Shown piece by piece: positions 9,383 through 19,348 of a DNA stretch of 19,348 bases. The stretch's first letter is position 1, and each line of letters starts with the position of its first letter. The DNA lies in contig NAOQ01000686.1 in NCBI GenBank assembly GCA_002751075.1, positions 8,154-27,501 on the forward strand. Reading direction: 5' to 3'. The translations under genes were made by a program, and so were the position numbers. A model generated the notes under the pieces. The model made no database searches, was not told the DNA's origin, and was given only the letters and a program-made list of their open reading frames with translations. Source of the DNA: Ichthyophonus hoferi (taxonomy: Eukaryota; Opisthokonta; Ichthyosporea; Ichthyophonida; Ichthyophonidae).

Positions 9383-11300
9383 TATACAGAGTAATTATTT
9401 CCGTAACCCACAATGAGTATACTATGTTATATTTATTATGCTGATATTACATAATATTTTGCGATATTTGTGGAGTAAAAATCCTTCTATTGGTTGTTTG
9501 ACCCTGAAGATAATTTAATTTTTCTTATTATTAATGATCTTAAAAGCAAGTATATGTTTTAGTTGATAATAATATTTATATTGATATAACTATAACATGA
9601 ACAAAATATTTAGAGCAATATAATCAAAAATGTAGTACAGTACCTAATTCATTTATATGAAGAGTATAATTAGTCCCAAGCATGCAAAATACGATAGTAT
9701 TTTACCAATTTAGAGTTAGTTCTGCGAAAAATAATAATATTTTATTAACAAAATAACTGTCGATTTAAGCCCATATAGTAATCCCCTCACTCTTGTTCAG
9801 GGTGGCTGCCGACTATTGCAAACAGAGAACGTAGTGTAAAAACAGTGTAACATTTATTCAGCATCACTACAGAATCAAGACTCCTCAATCTGCCTCAAAC
9901 AGAACCCCTTCATACTTTCTAAATATGGCATTTTATATAGAATACAACTATAGTCATTTTGCTAATGTTGTATATGTAGCTATATTTGACAAGAATAAAT
10001 ACATGCTCAAATAAATAATAATAAGTACAATTAAATACATATTTAAATATAATAGTTGTAAAATACAAACAATATCAAAGATAATAAAATATATAAAAAC
10101 AGTTTAAAATAACAACCAACGTCACAGGATCAGACTAATTTTTCATTCTTTGTTAATCATTAAATAAAAATTATTTACTAAAATAAATACTGAAAGTACA
10201 ATAAAATATATTATTTATAAATAAAACTATGTAAAACATACAATATTTATTAAAAATAAACACTATAATAGACAATAAAATATATGAAAGAGATAGAATT
10301 GTGTATAATAAACCAACATATTATAGTACTTATACACATGCCATAAAATATATCGATATAAATACCTATCGGCTCACACTTAATCATAAAAATATCATAA
10401 CGTAAACATACATATTTATCGACCTATCTGTATACATAGCTAAAGTAATAATTGTTTATGTTGTTCTTGTGCCTTCTCTTGTAGTAAAGACCTCTAAACC
10501 GCAACCTTGGTAGGGGTCTGTTTTTTTTTTGTACACATGTTAATGCTAATAATTATTTTATTGGTGATTATTTGGTTAATGATTATTTTATCTCATTACT
10601 CTGGGACTAACTAGTCATTTACTTGGTCTTTTTGAAGAAATTATTCGTTTGTATAATAATTAATGTAAGAATGGAGTAGGCGTATAACATTCATATATAC
10701 CTTTAAAATATAGAAAAAAAGACGCGGCTTTTTTGAGTTGTGTATTTACTAGTGCCCCATGAACATTAACATTTCAGTATTAATTTATACTCTTCATATC
10801 AATACAGCCACAAACGACAAAACTACATGCATTATACATGTTTTTATGTCCTTAAACTTGCCTGGGTACACATCATTTCTCGCTTGACAAGCAATTGTCC
10901 TATGCATATACCAATGTAGAAGAAGTATGTGCTGTTATTTTCCACAACACAAACCCTTATTCATTCTATATTTTTTATTATTTTTGTAAATATATCGAGT
11001 CTTTCTGTTTGAATCATCTTTTTCTTATTTCTCTTTCTTCCCCAGAACATATAATTGATTATGTTTTATTTTTTTATTTTTTCTGTCGACATGCTTCCTT
11101 ATCGGAGTACTGATGTTTATTGGTTATGTATTAGCTTGTCATATATATTATAGGTATAGTCTATTAAAGGTATAGATAAATATAAAATCTATTATATATA
11201 TACATATATACTATATAATATAATATAGTGTGTATACAATGCGTATAAAAGCGGTATTGTAGCAACAAGCAATCCTAACAGGTTAATTATTCAGGAGACT
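9383..11300. other. Gene-poor AT-rich intergenic region upstream of the TRIP12-like gene
   Basis: About 1.9 kb with no convincing exon. The only distinct block is 9780-9940, of higher complexity, with a TATATAAAATG and an AATAAA in minus-strand order about 75 bases apart. The right end should hold the TRIP12-like promoter and 5' UTR. A sequence ending TTATTCAG just before 11295 could be a 5' UTR splice acceptor, so an upstream non-coding exon is possible. Confidence 0.55.
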
Positions 11301-14300
11301 ATGGGGAAGGGAAGGAAAATAAAACATGAGCAGGGTAAAAAGAAGGGTTTGTCGATAGGGACAAGGTGCGTTTCTATCCATTTGAATATCTTATATCTGT
11401 ACTATATTTAGATTATTGATTTGTGGTTATATATATATAGGTTCAATATATATGTTTCTCCTATTATATTCTAATGTTATATCATGCTATATTATATGTT
11501 ATTGTATTGTATTGCATTGTATTCCATTATAATATTTAATAGTATGTTTTTTTTTTTGATTTAATTTTGATACTTTATATAATACACTATACTACACTAA
11601 ACTACATTATAGTATCGTTAAAGAGTGTTATCCTATACTTTACTATATCATATCACGTTATTACCTTGCATTATATTACCGTTATTTGCATGAACATATT
11701 ATCAACACCCACACTAGATGTCTCTGATGACCTAATAATAATAATTATCATTTTAATATCCTTACATTACAATATATTTGTATTGTGTATGTAGAACTTT
11801 AAAGATGTAAAGCTTTACAATCCAATTATTTCTGTTGGTTTCAATTATAGAATATCATATTTTTTTTTAAAAAAATCATGTCAGCTATTTTTAGCAGCGG
11901 ATTATTGCCAATCAGAATGATCTATTTGCATAATTATTACCTAATATGGTCTTATCTACCCTAATTTTTTCTTTCGCATTTATTAGAGCCAATGAGGAAT
12001 CAAAAGATCCAGTTCCTTCTGCGGAGTCCATCAATAAAAAAGGGGGACGACGACCAATTAGAGGCTTCAAAGAAGAGATTGACGATGACATGGAGCCAAT
12101 GGAAGAACACATAGTTGATAAGCAATTACGATTAGGAAAGGAGACTACAGTTAGGTAGGTATTGTATCATAGTATATAATAGTATACTGTATTTTATATA
12201 TACATATCATGTATTATGGCATATAATGGTATATTGTTTTGTATTATATCATCTATTAGTCCATTATACACATACATTATATAGTGGTGTATAATATTAT
12301 ATTAAATACAATATCTTATATCGTATTATGTTTTATTTTGTACAACATAATATATATATTTAATATATATAAATAGCAATATTTGCCAATAATGAAGTAA
12401 TTCCTATCTACGATCAATATGCAGCCATCCCAAAAGAGGCCATGAGATTGGCGATAAAGAAGATTCTAGAGGGAAAAGGAAGAAAAACAGTAAAGAGAAT
12501 GAGAGGAAAGAGATAGTAAGAGATGATAGTGAGTATAAACAAGCCAGAGTTAAAAGGGAGAAGGAGCATGAGGATAATGCTACAAATGAAGAGAAAGATA
12601 AGGCCAAGGAAGAAGTAGGAAAAGAACGAGAGGGCGATCATATAAAGGGTGGTAATAGTATGAGTGTAGATGGCACAGAGGGGGGTGAGGTAAAAGGAGA
12701 GGCAGATAGAGAGGGAGAGGGAGAGGGAGAGGGAGAGATAGAGGGAGTGAAGGAAGAGATAAAAAGGGGAGTGGAGGGAGATGATGATGATTGGGATGAT
12801 ATAGAGTCAGAGAAGGAGCAGAAAGAGGGAGAGGGAGAGAGTGAGGAGGAGGGCAGAGAGGAGACTGACACCACACACGAGGAATCTCTCTCCTTCCAGG
12901 ACCTGTTTCCACGGTCTTCCATGCCAGGCTTTAGTATGGCAGGACGATATGGCCTTCATATAGGTATAGGTTGTGTATATGTTGTGTATAGGTTGTGCAT
13001 GTTGTTGTAGCTGCTTGCTAATTTTGGTGTGAAAATTTATTTTATTGCAATAAAATATTTTTCATATCGCCCTTTTAAAATTTACTAAGCTACAATTCAC
13101 CACAATCTACCAATGAAAATTCAGGAGTAAATCATAGGCAGAACAAATAAGGTTGATGTATGGATAGTGATAAACGTTAAATTTGAAAATGATTTTTAAA
13201 TGATTCTTCCCATTGGCGAAGCAACAATTTTAACCATTTACTATATCCAGTAAACTCACATGTATTTGCTTTGCTAACGCTACAAAGTGAGAATTTCTGT
13301 ATAATCAATTAATGATATTCCCATTTTAGCATGCACAAATTTATGCAAGCATATATATATCTTAATAAACCTGAATTTAAAATTAAAAACGTTAGTTGAT
13401 TTGTGTGTATATTTATAGATCTACATATCAGGACAGACTACAATGCAACTACACATATAATTATGATTCAAGCATACACACGCATGTATAATATTATTCC
13501 AGACAACAAAACAAAACAACTACAAATACAATGATAACTAAACTCATACACACAACCACATTCTATCCCACCCTCTCTATCCCTCTCACTTCTCTCCCTC
13601 CTCCACCTCACCTATACCTATATACAGTTAACAGCAACAAATACACACCCATACTAGAAGGACTGCGGGCTAACGACGATGAAAGCAAACAGTTCCAAAG
13701 CATCAGTGAACTGTGTGAGCTCTTATGTGTAGGGACCGAAGATACACTGACTGGCTTTCCCGTGTCGTTTTTTGTTAGTGCCATTGCCACACTAATGAAC
13801 AAAGAACATAATCCTGATATGATGTTACTGGCTGTGAGAGCATTAACCTATATGATGGAAGCACTGCCCTTGTCTACTACTGTGATTGTTCAACATAATG
13901 TGGTACCCTCACTCTGCGCTAAGTTATTAAACTTTGAATATATTGACCTTGCCGAACAAAGTCTAACAGCGTTGGAAAAAATATCTCATTCACATGGGTA
14001 GTTTATCTTCTGTTTTATTATTTTTCTTTATTATCTTTATGGTATTTGTATGGCTCTGTTGTGTTGTTCTATGCGGTGATTATCTTAGTGTGTTGTACTA
14101 TTATGTTATTATATTGTAGTTACTGTTTTATTGTAGTTGCTATTTTAGTGTCTTGTAGTTATTTTCTCATTGTGTTATAGTTAGTATTATATTATATTGT
14201 AGTTATTGGCTTACTATACCATATTCACTATCACACTATGTGATTGTTAACAAACAACCTTCCCTACACTAACCCCCCGAACCCACCCACTACATATGCA

Positions 14301-16325
14301 CTTCCCTCCTACCCGCTTTTGCCCCCTCTCGCTCCCTCTTGCTCTCTCTGACCCCCCTCGCACCCCCTCTTACCCCCTCTACAGCTCATCTCTCTTACGT
14401 GCGGGCGGGCTTAGCGCCTGTCTATCCTACATGGACTTCTTTGCCACCAGCCTACAGAGGGTGTCGGTTACTATTGCTTCTAATATCTGTCGACAGGTTC
14501 CGGCCGACATGTTTTATATGATAGTGGATATGATCCCCACTTTGCACAATCTACTTACCTACCCTGGTATGCTGTGCATTTAAAATTTTAATATAGCACA
14601 GTATCCTATTGTACTGCTGTATTAGGAGTCGGGTTTACAATTAAAATATAATATAGAATATTATTCAATAATAATATATTTACCCAGTTACCCGGTTATA
14701 TATAAGCACACACACACATACATACATATATATATATACTTATCTTAACCTATACCTACACAGATAGCAAGATCGTCGAACGTGCCTGTCTAAGTCTATT
14801 GCGATTGATAGATAACCTTCAAGGTCACCCAGACAAATTAGCGCAATTAGCCGCTGGAAATCTAATACCCAATCTCATTAAAGTGTTAATTAATTATGAT
14901 AGTGTGCCTAGCCCTGGAACCTTTACCATGATAGTGCATATGATGGCAACATTATGTAAAGGAAACCCAGCACTGGTAGCTGTTTTATATGATAATGACG
15001 TAATTGGGTTACTGCGTGGGTTCCTGGGTGGAGAGGAAGAGGGACAACGCAATGTAACTATGTAAGTAGATATTCGTGTGCAAGACTGTATATAGATATA
15101 TGTTTGTATGTCAATATGTGCATGGTGCTTTATTTAGCCTTAGTATACGTAGGCTTATCCCTGTATGCCTATTATAGTATATACTATCATTACATACATA
15201 CGTACACATATATATACATTTAGAACCATATCCAATGTTAAACCCAGAATAAAACTAAAGATAAAAGCTAATAATAAACAATCATGTGTTATACTAATCC
15301 TATCATTATGTCTTTTAGGAATGATAGATCAGATACAACCAGTACAGGCACACCAATTCCCAAGCCTGATACAGAGAAATTATTTGAACTGTTATCATTG
15401 GCTGTTGAGTTACTCCCGCCTCTCCCTACCAATGGGGTGTTTGCTACACCAGAAAATGCCCGGAACGCTCTCATGCACATGGAGGTCGAGACAGAGCCTA
15501 AAGAGGGTAAAGGGTGGTTTAATATATAGCATAGTATGGTAGAATATAGTATGGTAGAGTATAGTATAGTATAGTATGGTAAAGTAGAGCATAGTATAGT
15601 ATAGTATAGTATAGTATAGTATAGTATAGTATAGTATAGTATAGTATAGTATAGTATAGTATAGTATAGTATGGTAATGTAATGTATTGTATTGTATAGT
15701 ATAATGGTTCAGTGACCTTTTATTGTTTTAATTAGTATACACATACACAGAGACGTACATATTTGTATATGCATGCATATATATTTATATATATGTACAT
15801 AGTACAATACAGTACAACATAACATAACACAACACAACACAACACAACACAACACAAGACCCATGTACTACACTAATCTATACATGTCACTGTACAACAG
15901 ATGCCAGACAAACCCTGATCACCTCTGGGTCTTCCCTGGTAGTATCCTGTAGTTCTCTCCTACCTGTCTTATTAAATGTTTTCTCTTCGGCCGCCTGTCC
16001 TAAAGCTAAGCAGAAATGTCTGGAAACTATTCTGAAGATTGTATTTCACTCTACTTCGGATAATTTAAAGGCAGGTTATTTAAATGATAGGGCCAATGGG
16101 TTACTGGTGTTATAAAGTAGATGAAACTGGATTGATTTATATGCATATATACATTCTACATTGTACGTGTATACGTACATACATATACACACACATACAT
16201 ACATGCATCAATACATACATGGATACATATACATACCATATTTGTATAGTATTTACGACCAATAGTGACCACTCTTCTATTTATTATTGGTTTTATTCGT
16301 CCAATTATCATAACAAATAATTACA

Positions 16326-16357
<32 letters not shown>

Positions 16358-19260
16358 TTAAGTACAAATTTGAAGTGAATGTGCACTTAATATTGAACAT
16401 ACACTACTATATATATATATGCTAATTACCATTGATCTATATATGGTAACATTATACGTCATATATGTCATATATTGACTCTATTTATATGCAGACACTG
16501 TTGAGTCCCCTTCCCATCTCCACGTTTGTTGTGTCACTACTCTCATCTCCTAATATGGCATACCGAATTGCTGGCTTGCAATTGGCTGATATAATTATGA
16601 CCAAACTGCATGATGTATATGCTGATCAGTTTAACAGAGAGGTTGGTGTTGTCTTTTATGTTTATGGTGGTAGAATCTATAGGATATAGTATGATAGTGC
16701 ATGTATTATATTATATTATACGATATTATATGGCGCTATATTTTAGTATATTCTAATGCCTTTTATTATATTATAGTATATATATATATATTAGTCTACT
16801 TATCTTATACTAGATTATATTATATTATATTATATTATATTATATTACAATATATTACATAGTACTATATATACCATCCAATCACCATGAACATATCCCA
16901 CTCACACTCAACTCACCTTAATATATAACGGAGTCATAACACAAACCAGCCAGCACTCTCCTTCTATTAATTTTAATCTTTTTTAATGACTTTAAACCTT
17001 TCATATTGCCTCAGGGTGTAATACATGAGATTGAACAATTACGTGATTCCTCTACACCAATCGGAACACTACACCCCGAAATACCCGAGGTTGTTACTGG
17101 TTCATCCTGGATGGATAATCAATTAAATCAATCAGAATCGGTGAATAATGAGTCGGGTAAACAAACAAGAAGCCTTACACAGATATTTGATGATGATGAA
17201 AGGGCTATGGTCAGAAAGAGTAGGTTAGGTGTACACGTGGTTGTCTATATGGGTGTATGTGTGATAGATGGCATATATACATATATATACGTCATATATA
17301 TACGTCTGTACAGGTGCCCAGGGAAGGATGATGGGCTAGTGGTAGTCGCGTCAATGGCGTATATACATAGTAGGAGAACATACAGCATGATGTAATATAG
17401 TATTGTATGATACAGCATGATGTAATATATAGTATTATTATTGTTAATATTAATATACCAAACCACGACTCTTTGACATGTGTTTTGAGAGTCTCATCCT
17501 AACCCAAAACTACACTTCTACATAACATAACATAACCTAACATAACATAGGTCAACGGGATAGTAGCAAGAAAGAGCTTAAAATTGAAGATAAAGCTCCG
17601 GGCGAGAAAGAAGCTGCAAATGACGAGGATGGAAATACAACACTTTCCAAACGCGTTCTCACACCAACTGTCTCTCCCCCTCCGCTCTCTGTGCCTTCTT
17701 ATGGCGCGTATGCTAGAAGTAAGGGCAGAGGATCTAAGACAGGTAGGCTGGGATGATAGCCATAGTGTTGCTATGTAAGAGGGTATACATTTATATAGAG
17801 ATATGTATGTCTATATGTTTGTATAGAAATACATACATATATACATACACATATGCATACATACTTACATACATATATACATACATACATACATACATAC
17901 ATACATACATACATACACACATACATGAATGCAAATAAATCCTCTCTCATTTATAAGAATAAATGATTACTAATCAGGTTAAACTTCAATCAATTGTGAT
18001 GTTTGTATACTTCAAAAAATTAAGTCACAGCATTATTGGCTGACATTAGTGTGTAAACCTTTCCAATTAATATAGTTTGACTGTGTACTTGAAATTGATC
18101 ATCCATTTGTTTTGTTTTAATACGCTGAAAATTCGTAAATATACGCATCAAACTGGAAATTAACCCCTAATCACCTTGTACACCCCCCTCAGATTTACGT
18201 CAGCCATTCACCCTATCCCATCATCACGAAGTGATTAATCCATCTGATCAGTTAGAAGCCAATCGTAGGACCACATTAGCGAACCTTATGACTATATTAG
18301 GAAATAATGTGAGATCATTACCCATTTCTACTCATAGCCCTCATCCAACCATTGAGCAGGAGAGTCATGATTGGTTAGCCAAACAATCGGATCTATATCT
18401 AAGCCGATACTTTAAGAAGACTGAAGAGGGTACCAATGGGAATACATCTATATTGAGTGCATTAACTGAGATTGTTAATCTATTGAATAATTCCGAGAAG
18501 ATTAATACTAATATTAATAGTAATACTACTATGAATATAACGAAGGATGGAAAAGGAGATCCAGAGGTGAACAACAAAACCAACAAGGAAGCATATAGGA
18601 AGGACGAGAGAGACTCCGCTCTATATATTCTTGACAAGGTGTCAAAGGTGTTGACTGACGTCACTATGGCTGTTACTGGCTTTGAGCTTATTAATTGTAA
18701 CTTTATACCAGCACTTTTAAATTATCTTATGCCTAAAGGTGCGTGTTGGTTGGTTGGTTAAGTATGTTAAGTATGGTAAATAAGTTACGCATGTGTCATT
18801 AGTTCATACATAGCTTAGGTAATGTTTATTGGCTGATTGTGCAGCACGTTGACAGTACAATACAATACAATACAATACAATACAATATAATACCCATACT
18901 ACTATTCGCGCTATAATGTACTCTATATTTCCCTTGTTAACTATTACCTATACCCCCATCTCAGCTCTCTCTATCCTATCTGCTTGTGTTATTCATGTAA
19001 ATACACTGCGATGTTTTTTCAACTTGTTATTTATATTCTTGCATTATATGTAAACAAGTTTATTTTTATATGACAATATATATATATATCAAAAACCAAT
19101 GCTTATGTTTTTATCCTGGCCCCTGCCTACTATACATATACCATCCCTTTCTTCAGATGTAATAAAAGCTAAGCCACGACAAGAGGCGTTCTCCATTTTA
19201 TTCTTTACTCATGCAGAAGGACACAATCATAATGTAAATATTGATGACAGGTCTTTAGCG
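11301..19260 (+). CDS. TRIP12: TRIP12/UFD4-type HECT E3 ubiquitin ligase, N-terminal part (partial)
   Basis: A HECT ligase family that acts in ubiquitin-fusion degradation, recognising substrates through an armadillo (ARM) region. Exons: 11301-11365, 11987-12154, 12425-12963, 13628-13997, 14385-14566, 14764-15061, 15319-15506, 15901-16106, 16495-16641, 17015-17228, 17551-17742, 18193-18738, 19157-19260. They total 3,219 bases, exactly 1,073 codons, with phase kept at all twelve joins. Residues 1-257 are a charged disordered tail: basic start MGKGRKIKHEQGKKKG (nuclear-signal-like), then an acidic Glu/Gly run. ARM repeats span about 262-730 (RALTYMMEALP, YIDLAEQSLTALE, LRAGGLSACLSYMDFF, ELLPPLP, GLQLADIIMTKL, GVIHEIEQL). 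A Ser/Pro/Lys linker follows, then HDWLAKQSDLYLSRYF (915-930), matching the human WIKEQAHKFVERYF segment. The start ATG follows an in-frame stop at 11226. There is no WWE domain after ELLPPLP, as in fungal UFD4 and plant UPL3/4. Exon 13 ends at a gtaagt donor; the HECT domain lies beyond the window. Confidence 0.93.
12425..12890 (+). repeat. Purine-rich tract with GGGAGA repeats inside TRIP12 exon 3
   Basis: The coding strand is mainly A and G for over 400 bases, with a (GGGAGA)n core at about 12710-12750 that encodes alternating Glu-Gly. It yields the Lys/Glu/Asp-rich disordered segment of the protein. The opposite strand shows long Leu/Ser/Pro open frames that are only shadows of this bias. 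Confidence 0.85.
12964..13627 (+). other. TRIP12 intron 3
   Basis: A 664-base intron with donor gtatag and a long CT-rich tract (about 13560-13615) before the tatacag acceptor. Two more in-line GT sites follow the donor within 30 bases (12970, 12992); only the first joins in phase with the 13628 acceptor. ATTTTATTGCAATAAAAT at 13039-13056 is an 18-base perfect palindrome. I see no gene within it. Confidence 0.8.
14706..14738. repeat. (CA)n-(TACA)n-(TA)n compound microsatellite
   Basis: Lies in TRIP12 intron 5 (14567-14763), 25 bases before the acceptor cctacacag. Confidence 0.85.
15530..15690. repeat. (TATAG)n pentanucleotide satellite
   Basis: A perfect core of 16 copies at 15591-15670, flanked by variant units (TATGG, TAGAG, TATTG). 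It lies in TRIP12 intron 7 (15507-15900). Confidence 0.95.
15816..15857. repeat. (AACAC)n pentanucleotide repeat
   Basis: AACAT units grade into about seven AACAC units. It is in the same intron as the TATAG satellite, about 45 bases before the tacaacag acceptor at 15900. Confidence 0.9.
16326..16350. repeat. (TA)n microsatellite followed by (TG)n
   Basis: Dinucleotide run in TRIP12 intron 8 (16107-16494). The same intron has an ACATAC-rich stretch at 16170-16240. Confidence 0.9.
16812..16848. repeat. (TTATA)n pentanucleotide repeat
   Basis: About seven units in TRIP12 intron 9 (16642-17014), with looser TTATA and ATATT units to its left. Confidence 0.9.
17519..17550 (+). repeat. (CATAA)n repeat ending in the intron 10 splice acceptor
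   Basis: Six pentamer units end in the variant CATAG, whose AG is the predicted acceptor before exon 11 at 17551. One variant unit contributes CTAAC, which fits a branch-point consensus about a dozen bases upstream of the AG. Confidence 0.85.
17800..17936. repeat. (ACAT)n tetranucleotide satellite
   Basis: Imperfect units pass into a near-perfect ACAT array at about 17878-17918, in TRIP12 intron 11 (17743-18192). It gives rise to a false Tyr-Ile-Thr open frame. Confidence 0.92.
18855..18892. repeat. (CAATA)n pentanucleotide repeat
   Basis: About seven units in TRIP12 intron 12 (18739-19156). The remainder of that intron is AT- and T-rich, with no coding signal apart from the exon 13 acceptor ttcttcag. 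Confidence 0.92.
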
Positions 19261-19348
19261 GTAAGTGCTGATATGATGTGGTATGATAGGGGACGATGTG
19301 GTGTAATATGATATGATTTGATATTATATGGTATGATAGGCTATGATA

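Noticed and set aside
12404-12922. Long minus-strand open frames rich in Leu, Ser and Pro
   Set aside because: They mirror the purine-rich coding strand of TRIP12 exon 3, which joins in phase with neighbouring exons.
12970-13010. Longer exon 3 of TRIP12 ending at 12991
   Set aside because: It would need the acceptor at 13634, which lacks the good pyrimidine tract position; the pair 12963/13628 is in phase and has better signals.
17753-17938. Open frame of repeating Tyr-Ile-Thr-His
   Set aside because: A product of the ACAT satellite in TRIP12 intron 11.

Overview
The window is nuclear DNA from an intron-rich eukaryote. It is strongly AT-rich, it is full of microsatellites, and its genes are cut by ordinary GT-AG introns of about 200 to 760 bases, so most real exons are shorter than a simple open-frame scan would show. 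The species cannot be fixed. The TRIP12-like gene lacks the WWE domain of animal TRIP12, which points away from typical Metazoa. The intron density argues against yeasts.

Layout from left to right. (1) Minus strand, 393-1732: the 5' end of a USP48-type deubiquitinase, three phase-consistent exons including the Cys box; the rest lies beyond position 1. (2) 1733-3126: intergenic, AT-rich, with an old repeat copy. (3) Minus strand, 3127-6245: a complete three-exon LONRF-type gene (RING, helical TPR-like region, RING, LON substrate-binding domain; 570 residues as modelled). (4) 6246-7079: intergenic, with two strong hairpins. (5) Minus strand, 7080-8316: a tentative unidentified multi-exon gene with a foldback element of about 320 bases in one intron. 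(6) Plus strand, 8966-9382: an unlisted open stretch of 138 codons plus stop, unidentified. (7) 9383-11300: very AT-rich, no gene recognised. (8) Plus strand, 11301-19260 and onward: the 5' two thirds or so of a TRIP12/UFD4-type HECT ubiquitin ligase. Thirteen exons give 1,073 codons, with every junction in phase. The HECT domain must lie to the right of the window.

All three recognisable genes belong to the ubiquitin system: a deubiquitinase, a RING-type ligase and a HECT-type ligase. The most unusual protein-level observation is that both RING fingers of the LONRF protein keep zinc site 1 but have lost zinc site 2. At DNA level, the TRIP12 introns carry a series of different pentanucleotide satellites, one of which forms a splice acceptor. 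All exon models are manual readings of splice signals and reading phase and have no transcript support.
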